55,416 nucleotides of DNA from Deltaproteobacteria bacterium (GCA_016192705.1 JACPTQ010000071.1:1-55416); one strand, 5' to 3'. Shown: positions 15,210 through 24,531, numbered from the stretch's first letter. The notes: generated from the letters alone by a model not told the origin. Numbers and translations are program-made.

Positions 15210-15872
15210 ATGAAGTGCGCAAGCGTGGTTCTATTGATCGTTGGCGTGGCAGCGTGTAAAGAGAAACCGGCGGCGCCTGTTCCGGCGCGATCGGAAAGAG
15301 GACCGGGAACGAGCGCGAAGACGAGCACGGGCACGACAACGGGACCGAGCCGGGGTGCGACGGTGGTAGCGGATGCAGGCGCGGGTGTCGGGAGCCGGAA
15401 GACTGAAGCCGGAATTTCGTCCGGGTTCAAGTGCGCGGCGACGATCGACTCCGCGTCGATTCCAGCGAAGCCGGTTGAGGGCGAAGTGAACGGCGCGAAG
15501 TTTACGCCGGCGAGTGCTGGTTTTTGGGAGGAGGGCGCGTTTGGCGGGTCGAGCCTCATGTTTCGCGCGCCACTCGGCAAGGAGGCCGGGTGCGATCGGT
15601 TTTTCGCGGAGACGCGCCTCGAGGTCACGGTCGAACCGATTGCGGACGCGGCGCTCGGAAAGCCTGTGACGAAGGCGAAAAACGCAAACTTTATCCATAA
15701 GAAGGACGACGGCACTCCGGTTTCGAGCAACAGCGAGCTCGCGGTGTTCGTTCAGGTCGACTCGATCGAGAAGAAGCGCGGCGGCAAAGTGAAGGGCAAA
15801 GTCGCGATCTGCTTTAAGGATGAAAAGAAGAGTTGGCTCGCGGGCACCTTCGAAGCCGATTGGTGCGAGTAG
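15210..15872 (+). CDS. Lipoprotein of unknown function
   Basis: A 220-residue protein. The signal peptide has lipobox VAAC with lipidated Cys16 and CKEK after it. A Thr/Ser/Gly linker (about 20-70) is encoded partly by repeat-like DNA (GTAGCGGATGCAGGCGCGGG). A globular C-terminal part (about 75-220) contains paired cysteines (FKCAATI, KEAGCDRFF, VAICFKD, ADWCE) and no recognised family. GGAG lies seven bases before ATG. It is probably the last gene of the 9586-15872 envelope cluster. The stop codon overlaps a TAGCCGGGAGTCG repeat. Confidence 0.8.
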   Translation: MKCASVVLLIVGVAACKEKPAAPVPARSERGPGTSAKTSTGTTTGPSRGATVVADAGAGVGSRKTEAGISSGFKCAATIDSASIPAKPVEGEVNGAKFTPASAGFWEEGAFGGSSLMFRAPLGKEAGCDRFFAETRLEVTVEPIADAALGKPVTKAKNANFIHKKDDGTPVSSNSELAVFVQVDSIEKKRGGKVKGKVAICFKDEKKSWLAGTFEADWCE

Positions 15873-16028
15873 CCGGGAGTCGATACGCGCCGAACTTCTG
15901 TTCGAAAAACGATCGGCGAAATCCAACAACTGATCCGCGGCGATGCATTTTCCGCTGTTTTTGACGGCCCAATTCGTGTATACTGGTTGGCTTCGCTCGG
16001 GCGCGTGGCGCGGGCGAGGAGAGAAAAA

Positions 16029-17660
16029 ATGAAATCGGGGTATGGCGTTATTGTCGGTCTCTTGGTGGTCGCGGGTTGTGGTGCGGACGGCGGCGACGGG
16101 TTTGTTGACGGCGAACCGCTGGGCGACACGCTTTCGGAGGGCGACGAAAAGGCGGATCGAGCGGGAGGCCGTTCGTCGAGGCGCAGCGCGGCTCGCGTTG
16201 CACCGAGCGGGTCGGGGGATGGGGGCATCGTCCCGACTCCGAAGCCGCCGATCATTCGGGTCAGGCCAACCTATGTGCCGTGCTACAACCCGAACATGGC
16301 GACTTGGGGTCCCGTCGCTGTTTTGGACGCGACCGTCAAACTCGACAACCGGTTTACGGCGTGGTCGGACGGATACGGAACTTACGGCATGACGAATCTC
16401 AAACTGCTCGACGGTGTCCCGGGGATGCCGGCGCAAAACCACTTCCTCATCGTGACTGCCCCGGGTTTTCGCACGAAGATCATTCGGTTTGACGCATTCA
16501 ATTTGGGCTATTTGCGCGTCACCGATGGAAGCTGCTGGGGCGATTGCTTCGAATTCCGCCCGCAGCTCAAGAAAATCACAGACCCGCCTTGCGCTCCAGA
16601 TACGACCTACACGATTGACCAGGATCGCGGTGATTGGCAAACGACTCAGTTCGACGACCGCGACGGCGATGGCGCCGACGACGTGCTTGAAGACTGGCTC
16701 GCCTATCGATTCGCGCCGATCGTCTATCACGGCGACGACGAATCGAACTGGCCCGTCAACGTCGACTGGCTCTTGTCGCGAACAAAACTTCGCTTTTATG
16801 ACGACGAGTGTGACCCCGACCTTCATCGTACGTCGGTTGATCGCCCGTCGCAGCTAGACCTCCTCTTGTATCGCGTCACTGAAAGCTGCGGCGACAACTC
16901 TGACGTCGCTTCGGGCGAAACGCGCAGCGTTTGCAAGCAGCGAACGTATTACCTTCAAGATGTCGCGGAGAGCGCACGCGCCGGCACGATGACCGTGAGT
17001 CAGTGGAAGACCTACGTTCACAGCTACCTCAACGTGAACGGCGGCATCACGATCCAATATTGGCGCGTCTACGCGTACAACGACGCGGGAAATAATCACG
17101 GCGGCGATTGGGAGGGGATTCAGGTTCATTTGGACAACAGGTTGGAGGTGAGATATCTCGGCTACTTGGGTCACACGGGGATCGAAACGCGAATACCGAC
17201 CGATGCGGCGTGGGAAGGTGAGCACCCGAAGGTTTGGGTTGAAGGCGGTGGGCACGCGAGCAAGTACAGCACCGACGGGTTGAATGGGCAGGTCTTCTCG
17301 CGCTGGGAAACGTGGACGGGTGGCAAGGCGTGGGGCGTTTGGGGAAACTTGCTTGGGACGGCCGGGGGGCTCGTCAACGTCGGCGAAAAATCGCTGCCGC
17401 GCAATAGCCAGTGGTTCATCAAGTACTCGGGGATTTGGGGTTCGCCGGGCTCGACGTTTATCAGCTCGGGTTACTGGGGCCCGGCGTTCAACGAAACGGC
17501 GGCCGAATGCGCGAACTCGGGCGGCGTGCCGGCTTACGAATCGGGGATTGGGTGCGACGATGTTTGCCGCAACATGTATTTCGCCGCCTGGTGCCAAGGG
17601 ATGGACCCGAACTTCCTCAACGTCGCGTGGCAATGCTCGGCGCAAAGCACGTCGCGTTGA
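16029..17660 (+). CDS. Lipoprotein with Vps62/DUF946-like domain
   Basis: A 543-residue protein. Lipoprotein signal with lipobox VAGC (Cys17), a Gly/Asp-rich linker, and a small beta domain (about 75-180). A Vps62/DUF946-like fold follows: DGDGADDVLEDWLAYRFAPI (about 217-236), NHGGDWEGIQVHL (about 357-369), VWVEGGGHASKYS (about 400-412) and KYSGIWGSPGSTF (about 467-479). The His/Asp/Glu pattern matches that family's conserved core, otherwise seen mostly in fungi, plants and scattered bacteria. GGAGAG lies six bases before ATG, and a TATACT box at 15979-15984 could be the -10. Function unknown; probably outer-membrane facing. Confidence 0.75.
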   Translation: MKSGYGVIVGLLVVAGCGADGGDGFVDGEPLGDTLSEGDEKADRAGGRSSRRSAARVAPSGSGDGGIVPTPKPPIIRVRPTYVPCYNPNMATWGPVAVLDATVKLDNRFTAWSDGYGTYGMTNLKLLDGVPGMPAQNHFLIVTAPGFRTKIIRFDAFNLGYLRVTDGSCWGDCFEFRPQLKKITDPPCAPDTTYTIDQDRGDWQTTQFDDRDGDGADDVLEDWLAYRFAPIVYHGDDESNWPVNVDWLLSRTKLRFYDDECDPDLHRTSVDRPSQLDLLLYRVTESCGDNSDVASGETRSVCKQRTYYLQDVAESARAGTMTVSQWKTYVHSYLNVNGGITIQYWRVYAYNDAGNNHGGDWEGIQVHLDNRLEVRYLGYLGHTGIETRIPTDAAWEGEHPKVWVEGGGHASKYSTDGLNGQVFSRWETWTGGKAWGVWGNLLGTAGGLVNVGEKSLPRNSQWFIKYSGIWGSPGSTFISSGYWGPAFNETAAECANSGGVPAYESGIGCDDVCRNMYFAAWCQGMDPNFLNVAWQCSAQSTSR

Positions 17661-17663
17661 CGG

Positions 17664-20135
17664 CTACATCTTGATTGGCCGCAGCCCTGATTCTTGCAAT
17701 CTCTTCACATCGAGAATGACGACCGACGATCGCGCGAGGTCGGCGCCGTTGAAGTAGAGCCCGCGTTCGAGAAGCTGCCGCGAAAACGGCCGCCCACTTT
17801 TGAAGGCGCGCGCATCGAGCTCGGGGAAGTCGAACAGCTTTTCGGCGGCCTGTACGGCCCGCTCGAACTCGTGCCCAAAGTGGTTCGTGTCGAACGCGAC
17901 GAAGCGCTCGCGATCGCGCTCGCGGATGCGCCAGGCGACAATGGCGTGGCCGCGCGTCGGAAAGAGGACGAGCAGCGGATCGAGCTCGACCAGGCGGAGC
18001 GTGCTCGCCATCAAGATCGACAACTCAATGCAGTTGCCGCCGCGTTCCTTGAGTGTTTGCGCGGGGAATTTCACGACCTGTGTCGTCAGCGAGTAGTCGA
18101 CCTTCAAGTGTCCCTCGACTTCGGGCGAATTTGAGTAGTCGATTTTGAAGTCGCGCACGAGCGCCTCATACAGCGCGCGCACTTGCCGCGTTTGGGCCTT
18201 CGGTGCTGTCAGCGCGAGGTTAAAACTCGCCGGCGACTGATAACCGATGAACGGCGTCGTTGGGTCGCGCTGACGCGCCTTGACGAGAACGTCGCGCACT
18301 TGGCCCTCCTCGACCCAGGCGACGAGCGTATCCCAGAGCGACACACCGCCTTCCTCGCCGAGGTATGAAAAGAGAGGCGAGAAACGGTTGTTCGCGAGTA
18401 CTTTGAGGAATCCCGTCTCAACGCGAAGCGGCTCGACGCTGCCATCGGGGCGAATCCGCTCGACGCGAATCTCGAAGTAGTTTCCGGTTTGGTCGGACGT
18501 GAACGATTTGAAGACGCTCGACTGGAACGTCACGTACAGCGGAACCTTGCGTTCGTCGTCGGGGCCGAGCTCGAATGTCTCTTGAAGGAGGTGCGTGCGC
18601 TGTTTGATTTGGTGCGAAATCTTGATGGTCACCGGCGTGTCACCGTTGTTGCGCAGCTTGACCTTGGCGAACGGCACCTCTTTGAAGCGGTAAATCGCGT
18701 GAATCGCAGATGGGAGGCCGACTTCCGGGTCGACGTGCCGAATCTCGACGGCAATTCGTTCGCGCGGGGCGACGACGGGGCGTTGCGCGGCGCTCGGTTC
18801 GCCTTTGAGGGCGCGCGCGGAGGTTCGCGGGTTGTCGAGTCCGTGTTCGGTGGATGAGCCGAACGCGAAAAGAAAAACGAGGAGTGCGACGGGGACAAGC
18901 GCGAGGAGCGTGAGGCCCGCGTAAATGAAGCGAACGGTGTGGGTTGTGCGCGCGAGTTTGTGGCGGCCAGGAAGCACCTTTGGCACAAGCGATGAAAACG
19001 GCTCGAGCTTATCGTCGTTGAGTTCGAGGTAGCCGCGGCGCTCAAGGTGGCGAACCGCGGGGTCGTTCGCGGCGCTCGCGGGCAGTGGGGCCCGCTCCAG
19101 GATCGCGCGTTCGTCGGCGGCCAGACGCGAAACGAGGTAGCGCAGGTAACTTGCCGATTCGTCGAGCGCGCGTTCGCGCACCATGGTTTCGCGGACGGGC
19201 GATTGCCCAAGTGTTTCCGCGAGCTCGTCGAAGAAAATCGCGCAGACGATTTGAAGCGTCAGCGGGAAGCGACCCGAAAGGGCCTGAATTCTCTCAGCGT
19301 ACGGAAGGAGCGGGTAGTTTTCGCGGGCGGATGGTATGGCGATGAGTTCGCGCGCTTCGGCGTGCGTCAAGGGGCCGAGCCGAAACTCGGTGAACGTGGC
19401 GGCGATGCGCGCAAGGCGCGCGCCGTGGGTGCGAACAAGGGCGGTCGGTCCCGCGACCGATAGGAGCAGCATCGCGATGTGCGGAAGGCGCGCGAGGTCG
19501 GCGAGACCCACGAAGAACTTTTCGTCGAACGCGGCATTGTCAAGGAGCGCGTCAAACTCGTCGACCACGATGACGAGCTGCGGGTGGTGAAGCGGGCGCG
19601 GCGTTGCCGTGGTCGTTGAAACGTCTTCCTTGGGCGTCACCATCCCGAGCCCGTTTTCGGCGCCGGCCGCGACGAGGGCGCGCGTGAGAACTTCGAAAAA
19701 CGCGTCGGGGTCGTAGGGGGCGATTTCGAGGGCGTCAACGCGTGCAATCGGGACCCGAACGCCATCGCCATCGCGGATGCGTCTTTCGAGAGCGGCGGCG
19801 AGGGACGACTTGCCGATGCGCCGCTCGCCGACGAGGGCCGTGGGAACGCGCGCGGGGCCGACCACGGTGCGCTCAAGCTCAGTCAGTTCGCGTGCGCGCC
19901 CAACGAACGCGGTCGGGTCGTCGATGCGGCCGCGGTGGAAATACGGGTTGCGTCCGCGGCGCCGCCCGTCCTCGACGGCGAGCTCGCGCTCCGCCGTGCG
20001 CTTGAGTTTCTCTGGGAGCTTGAACCGGCGCGTTGTTTCGATGAGCCGATTCTTTTGTTCGGGGGAATCGGCCGAGCGCACAATTCGAAGCAGCTCTTTG
20101 TAGATTTCTTGCTCGAGTACTTCGTCCTTCGGCAC
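17664..20135 (-). CDS. STAND-type ATPase / transmembrane / transglutaminase-like fusion
   Basis: An 823-residue fusion starting at GTG, with AGGA eight bases upstream. Residues 60-300 are a STAND/AAA-type NTPase: NPYFHRGRIDDPTAFVGR, Walker A GERRIGKSS (103-111), Walker B LVIVVDEFD (187-195). Residues about 315-390 look like a winged helix. One membrane helix lies at about 403-425. The remainder should be periplasmic: a beta-rich region (about 455-585), then a transglutaminase-like domain with GGNCIELS (Cys702), RGHAIVAW (His730) and FDTNHFG (Asp749), a complete Cys-His-Asp triad. I know of no described system with this order. It converges with the Vps62-like gene 3 bases away. Possible roles are envelope stress sensing, proteolysis or defence; unproven. 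Confidence 0.8.
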   Translation of the reverse strand: MPKDEVLEQEIYKELLRIVRSADSPEQKNRLIETTRRFKLPEKLKRTAERELAVEDGRRRGRNPYFHRGRIDDPTAFVGRARELTELERTVVGPARVPTALVGERRIGKSSLAAALERRIRDGDGVRVPIARVDALEIAPYDPDAFFEVLTRALVAAGAENGLGMVTPKEDVSTTTATPRPLHHPQLVIVVDEFDALLDNAAFDEKFFVGLADLARLPHIAMLLLSVAGPTALVRTHGARLARIAATFTEFRLGPLTHAEARELIAIPSARENYPLLPYAERIQALSGRFPLTLQIVCAIFFDELAETLGQSPVRETMVRERALDESASYLRYLVSRLAADERAILERAPLPASAANDPAVRHLERRGYLELNDDKLEPFSSLVPKVLPGRHKLARTTHTVRFIYAGLTLLALVPVALLVFLFAFGSSTEHGLDNPRTSARALKGEPSAAQRPVVAPRERIAVEIRHVDPEVGLPSAIHAIYRFKEVPFAKVKLRNNGDTPVTIKISHQIKQRTHLLQETFELGPDDERKVPLYVTFQSSVFKSFTSDQTGNYFEIRVERIRPDGSVEPLRVETGFLKVLANNRFSPLFSYLGEEGGVSLWDTLVAWVEEGQVRDVLVKARQRDPTTPFIGYQSPASFNLALTAPKAQTRQVRALYEALVRDFKIDYSNSPEVEGHLKVDYSLTTQVVKFPAQTLKERGGNCIELSILMASTLRLVELDPLLVLFPTRGHAIVAWRIRERDRERFVAFDTNHFGHEFERAVQAAEKLFDFPELDARAFKSGRPFSRQLLERGLYFNGADLARSSVVILDVKRLQESGLRPIKM

Positions 20136-20227
20136 CGCGCCCGTCCTGGTCCCCCAGTTGCCAACTTCATTGTAGCAGAAGGGATTGGCGTTCGCCGGAT
20201 GGGGGATTTCACCCGCATCCGTTTCCG

Positions 20228-21255
20228 TTATTGCATGCCGCCATCCGAGTTGTATTTGACGACGAAGATGTCTTCGAACCCCGCGTTTGTGTACCCGTCG
20301 AGCCCGCCATAGGTATAGCCCGCGATATAGGCGATCCCACTTGTGTCGATCGCAACGCCGTTGCCATAGTCATCTGACGATGTCCCGAGCTGTCTTGTCC
20401 ACTCTTTGCCACCGTCCGAGCTGTATTTGACGAGGAAGATGTCGCGGGACCCCGCGTTCGCGTTCCCGTCGAGCCCGCCATAGGTAAAGCCCGTGACAAA
20501 GGCGTTTCCGCTTGTATCGACCGCAACGCCATAGCCATAGTCACCTGCCGGCGTCCCGAGCTGCCTTGTCCATTCCTTACCACCGTCCGAGTTGTATTTG
20601 ACAAGGAAGATATCGCCGGGCCCCGCGTTCGTGTTTCCGTCGAGCCCGCCATTGGTATAGCCCGTGACATAGGCGTTTCCGCTTGTATCGACCGCGACGC
20701 CGTAGGCATAGTCGGATAGCGATGTCCCGAGTTGCCTTGTCCACTCTTTGCCACCGTCCGAGCTGTATTTGACGAGGAAGATGTCGCTGAGCCCCTGGTT
20801 CGCGTTCCCGTCGAGCCCGCCATAGGTAAAGCCCGCGACATAGGCGTTTCCGCTCGTATCGACCGCAACGCCGTTGCCATAGTCATCTGACGATGTCCCG
20901 AGCTGTCTTGTCCACTCTTTGCCACCGTCCGAGCTGTATTTGACGAGGAAGATGTCGCGGGACCCCGCGTTCGCGTTCCCGTCGAGCCCGCCAAGGGTAT
21001 AGCCCGCGACATAGGCGTTTCCGTTTGTATCGACCGCAACGCCGCTGCCATAGTCGTCTGCCGATGTTCCGAGCTGCCTTGTCCACTCTTTGCCACCGTC
21101 CGAGTTGTATTTGACAAGGAATATGTCGGCGGACCCCGCGTTCGTGTTCCCGTCGAGCGCGCCAAAGGTATAGCCCGTGACATAGGCGTTTCCGCTCGTA
21201 TCGACCGCGACGCCGAAGCCATAATCGCTAACCGACGTCCCGAGCTGCCTTGTGC
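20228..21255 (-). repeat. Six 171-base tandem repeats
   Basis: Exact periodicity of 171 bases (for example CACCGTCCGA at 20410, 20581 and onward) encodes the six 57-residue SBBP units. Neighbouring units are so similar that recent duplication or gene conversion is likely. Confidence 0.9.
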
Positions 21256-22576
21256 CCGTCCCGGTCCCTCGCAGCGCACGGGCTGCGGTCTGGTCTCCAG
21301 CGCCGTCGTTGTACCCGAGGCCGATCGAATCGGTCGCGAGCCCCGCGCTGCTCGGCGCGAAGCGAACGATGAGCGTGCAGCTCCCCGCGGCGGCGAGTGT
21401 GCCCCACGTCACGCACGTCCCGCCAGCCTGAAGGGCAAACGGTGCGGCGAGCCCGAGCCCCACGTCGGTCACTGTTCCAAGCGTCGCCCCGTACCCACCG
21501 GAATTTGTGACCGTTAGTGTCTTGTCGGTCGTCAACGCGGTTGACTTCGATCCGTAGTCGTACGTCACTCCATCCGAGATCGTGAGGACGGCCGGCAACA
21601 CCCCGAATCCTCGCACCGCGCGCGAAGCGGTCTGGCCCGTGACGCCGTCGTTGTACGCGAGGTCGATCGAATCGGTTGCGAGCCCCGCGAGGCTCGGCGC
21701 GAAGCGAACGATGAGCATGCAGATCCCCGCGGCGGCGACCGTGCCACCCGTCGCGCATGTCCCGCCAGCCTGAAGGGAAAACGGCGCGGCAAGCCCGAGG
21801 CCCGCGTCTGTCAATGTTCCCAGCGTCGCCGCGGCGCCACCAGAATTCATGACCAGGAACGTCTTGTCGGTCGTCGAGCCGGTGGCCTTCGTCGCGAAGT
21901 CGAACGTCGGTCCCTCCGAGATCGTGAGGACGGCTGGAGTCGTCCCCGCGTCGCCTCCCGCATCGGCCCCGGCGTCACTTCCCGAGTCCGCCGCCCCCGC
22001 GTCACTTCCCGCATCCGCTACCCCCGCATCTGTTCCAGCATCGGCGTCGGTACCCGCATCGGCCCCGGTATCACTTCCCGAGTCCGCCGCCCCCGTCCCT
22101 TGCACCGCGCGCGAAGCGGTTTGGCCTGTGACGCCGTCGTTGTACCCGAGGTCGATCGAATCGGTCGCGAGCCCCACCGTGCTCGGCGCGAAACGAACGA
22201 TGAGCATGCAGATCCCCGCGGCGGCGACCGTGCCCCCCGTCGCGCATGTCCCGCCCGCCTGCACGGCAAACGGCGCGGCCAGCCCGAGCCCCACGTCGGT
22301 CACCGTTCCGAGCGTCGCCGCGACGCCACCGGAATTCATGACCATGAACGTCTTGTCGATCGCCGAACCGGTGGCCTTCGCCCCGAAGTCGAACGTCGGT
22401 CCGTCCGAGATCGTGAGCACCGCCGGCGCCGCCCCCGCGTCACTTCCAGCATCCACGCCGGTCCCCGCGTCACTACCCGCCCCCGCATCGCTTCCCGCTC
22501 CTGATCCCGACTTCCCGCACGCGAGCAGAAGAGGAAAAACGAAAACGAAACTGAGTCCACACTTCAAGAGCCGCAT
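20228..22576 (-). CDS. Lipoprotein with ASH-like domains and SBBP beta-propeller repeats
   Basis: A 782-residue protein. The lipobox LLAC (Cys20) is followed by an Asp-Ala-Gly linker. Three ASH/choice-of-anchor-type beta-sandwich repeats (each with VMNSGG or VTNSGG, then TLGT, then IVRFAPS) are broken by a second DAG linker (about 160-205). Six near-identical 57-residue SBBP repeats finish it, each built like TRQLGTSxxDYGxGVAVD, then GNAYVTGYT, then DIFLVKYNSDGGKEW. The frame is open to 23611, but ATG 22576 has GGAGG five bases upstream and begins the signal peptide. Likely a surface-exposed adhesin or binding protein. Confidence 0.85.
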   Translation of the reverse strand: MRLLKCGLSFVFVFPLLLACGKSGSGAGSDAGAGSDAGTGVDAGSDAGAAPAVLTISDGPTFDFGAKATGSAIDKTFMVMNSGGVAATLGTVTDVGLGLAAPFAVQAGGTCATGGTVAAAGICMLIVRFAPSTVGLATDSIDLGYNDGVTGQTASRAVQGTGAADSGSDTGADAGTDADAGTDAGVADAGSDAGAADSGSDAGADAGGDAGTTPAVLTISEGPTFDFATKATGSTTDKTFLVMNSGGAAATLGTLTDAGLGLAAPFSLQAGGTCATGGTVAAAGICMLIVRFAPSLAGLATDSIDLAYNDGVTGQTASRAVRGFGVLPAVLTISDGVTYDYGSKSTALTTDKTLTVTNSGGYGATLGTVTDVGLGLAAPFALQAGGTCVTWGTLAAAGSCTLIVRFAPSSAGLATDSIGLGYNDGAGDQTAARALRGTGTGTRQLGTSVSDYGFGVAVDTSGNAYVTGYTFGALDGNTNAGSADIFLVKYNSDGGKEWTRQLGTSADDYGSGVAVDTNGNAYVAGYTLGGLDGNANAGSRDIFLVKYSSDGGKEWTRQLGTSSDDYGNGVAVDTSGNAYVAGFTYGGLDGNANQGLSDIFLVKYSSDGGKEWTRQLGTSLSDYAYGVAVDTSGNAYVTGYTNGGLDGNTNAGPGDIFLVKYNSDGGKEWTRQLGTPAGDYGYGVAVDTSGNAFVTGFTYGGLDGNANAGSRDIFLVKYSSDGGKEWTRQLGTSSDDYGNGVAIDTSGIAYIAGYTYGGLDGYTNAGFEDIFVVKYNSDGGMQ

Positions 22577-22762
22577 TTTCGCCTCCGTGTTGACCTTCAC
22601 TGCCCGTATGCGATCTGCAGAGACCCGGGCCTCAGCTTTTGATCTTGCTAACACAATGGTAAAGTTGAGCGCGACAAGATTCAAGATCGGGGGTGCCGCC
22701 GGTCGCCGTTGCATTTGCTCGGGCGTGCGCGCACCATCCGCCTTCGGGATGGGAGGCAAGCG

Positions 22763-23614
22763 ATGAATCCAAAATCGATGGGCGTTGTGGGGGCGGGAAT
22801 TATGGGCTCGGGGATTGCGCAGGTGGCCGCGCAGTCGGGGCTTGAGGTCGTTGTGGTCGATGCCGACGAGAAGCGCGCGAAGAGCGCGGTCGATCAGATT
22901 GGCCTCGCACTTGGTCGACTCGTCGCGAAGGAAAAGATTTCGCAAGCGGATCGCGACGCGGCCGTTTCGCGGCTGAAAGTTGGGAAGGGGCTCGACGATT
23001 TGGCCGTGCTTGAATTCGTGGTGGAGGCGGCGACGGAACGGCTCGACGTCAAGGTCGACTTGTTCGCCAAGCTCGACCGCATTCTGGCGCCGGACGTCAC
23101 ACTCGCGTCGAACACGTCGTCGATTTCGATCACGCGGCTCGGCGCAGCGACGAAGAGGCCCGACAAGGTTATCGGTATGCACTTCATGAATCCCGTGCCG
23201 GTTATGAAGCTCGTCGAAGTTGTGCGCGGACTCGCAACGAGCGACGCGACGGTCGATGAGGTTGTGGGGCTCGCGCGGCGATTCGGGAAGACAACGGTTT
23301 CGACGAAGGACCTTCCTGGGTTTCTCGTGAACCGTGTCTTGATGCCGATGATCAACGAGGGGATTTACGCGCTGATGGAGGGGCTCGGGTCGCCGGAAGA
23401 GATCGACACGGCGATGAGGCTCGGTACGAATCAGCCGATGGGACCGCTTGCGCTCGCCGATTTGATTGGACTCGACACGTGCCTTTCGATCATGGAGGTT
23501 TTGCACACAACGTTTGGCGACCCGAAGTATCGGCCATGCCCGATTCTGCGGCATTACGTCGACGCCGGCTGGCACGGCAAGAAATCGGGCCGCGGCTTTT
23601 ACACGTATCAATAG
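22763..23614 (+). CDS. hbd: 3-hydroxybutyryl-CoA dehydrogenase
   Basis: An NAD-dependent 3-hydroxyacyl-CoA dehydrogenase of 283 residues, the size of single-domain Hbd/PaaH enzymes. The NAD-binding GAGIMGSGIAQ is near residues 10-20, catalytic His140 is in GMHFMNPVP, and the C-terminal helical domain holds PGFLVNRVLMPMINE. GGAGG lies six bases before ATG. It is followed 53 bases later by a close paralogue and then a crotonase, forming a short acyl-CoA module for fatty-acid breakdown, butyrate-type metabolism or polyhydroxybutyrate turnover. Sequence alone cannot choose the chain length. Confidence 0.9.
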   Translation: MNPKSMGVVGAGIMGSGIAQVAAQSGLEVVVVDADEKRAKSAVDQIGLALGRLVAKEKISQADRDAAVSRLKVGKGLDDLAVLEFVVEAATERLDVKVDLFAKLDRILAPDVTLASNTSSISITRLGAATKRPDKVIGMHFMNPVPVMKLVEVVRGLATSDATVDEVVGLARRFGKTTVSTKDLPGFLVNRVLMPMINEGIYALMEGLGSPEEIDTAMRLGTNQPMGPLALADLIGLDTCLSIMEVLHTTFGDPKYRPCPILRHYVDAGWHGKKSGRGFYTYQ

Positions 23615-23667
23615 GTTTGGTTTTACAAAGTGGACCGGGCATGTAAGAACGACTTCATGGAGGTGCG

Positions 23668-24531
23668 ATGTCTATGAATGCGAAATCGATTGGTGTTGTT
23701 GGAACGGGCGTTATGGGCAGCGGAATCGCGCAGGTCATTGCGCAGTCTGGGATCGAGGTGCTGTGGTTGTCGCGCGATGCGGGACGCGCCAAGGCGGCGG
23801 TCGAACGAATTGCGCAGTCGCTCGGTCGCGTCGTGGCGAAAGCGAAGATGACCGAAGCCGAGCGTGACGCCGCGATCGGGCGGTTGCACACCACCACAAG
23901 TTTCGATGACCTCGCGCGCGTTGACCTCGTCATCGAAAGCGTTCCCGAAGATCTCGCGGCCAAAATCGACGTCTTTCGGCGCGTTGAAGCCGCGGTTGGC
24001 GCGAGCGTGATTTTGGCGTCGAATTCGTCGTCACTCTCCATTACGAAGATTGGCGCGTCGACAAAACGCCCCGAGCGCGTCGTCGGCATGCACTTCATGA
24101 ATCCTGCGCCCCTCATGAAGCTCGTCGAGGTTGTCCGCGGGCTCGCCACATCCGACGACGTCATTAAGGATGTGAGCGACGTCGCGCGCGCGCTGGGAAA
24201 AACGATCGTTGTCGCGAAGGATCGCCCGGGGTTCGTCGTCAACCGCGTTCTGATACCGATGATCAATGAGGCGGTTTTTACATTCATGGAGGGCGTCGCG
24301 GGTGCCGAGGAGATCGACACGGCGATGAAGCTCGGGTGCAACCAGCCGATGGGTCCGCTCGAGCTTGCGGACTTGATCGGGCTCGACGTCTGCCTGTCGA
24401 TCATGGAACGCTTGCACGCGGCGTCCGGCGAATCGAAGTATCGTCCGTGTCCGCTCATGCGCGACTACGTCGACGCGGGTTGGCTCGGGCGAAAAGTCGG
24501 CCGCGGCTTTTACGTGTACGAGAAAAAATGA
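23668..24531 (+). CDS. 3-hydroxyacyl-CoA dehydrogenase, second paralogue
   Basis: A 287-residue paralogue of the preceding gene. NAD motif GTGVMGSGIAQ, catalytic His in GMHFMNPAPLMKLVEVVRG, and VNRVLIPMINEAVF. GGAGG lies four bases before ATG. The two proteins keep the same active-site residues but differ across the helical domain, so this is tandem duplication with divergence rather than a recent copy. The crotonase follows after 9 bases. Confidence 0.88.
   Translation: MSMNAKSIGVVGTGVMGSGIAQVIAQSGIEVLWLSRDAGRAKAAVERIAQSLGRVVAKAKMTEAERDAAIGRLHTTTSFDDLARVDLVIESVPEDLAAKIDVFRRVEAAVGASVILASNSSSLSITKIGASTKRPERVVGMHFMNPAPLMKLVEVVRGLATSDDVIKDVSDVARALGKTIVVAKDRPGFVVNRVLIPMINEAVFTFMEGVAGAEEIDTAMKLGCNQPMGPLELADLIGLDVCLSIMERLHAASGESKYRPCPLMRDYVDAGWLGRKVGRGFYVYEKK

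Noticed and set aside
15231-16826. 531-codon minus-strand frame
   Set aside because: Antisense shadow of two lipoprotein genes with clear signal peptides; Arg-rich.
17664-20135. Orc1/Cdc6-type replication initiator
   Set aside because: The ATPase part resembles STAND proteins (FVGR, then GERRIGKSS) and is fused to a membrane helix and transglutaminase domain; no origin-like repeats are nearby.
20228-21255. CRISPR-like array
   Set aside because: The period is 171 bases with no unique spacers. The repeats are translated in frame as 57-residue propeller units.
22577-23611. Long N-terminal extension of the ASH/SBBP lipoprotein (frame open to 23611)
   Set aside because: The extension is antisense to the hbd gene and basic in composition. 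The signal peptide and Shine-Dalgarno sequence place the start at 22576.
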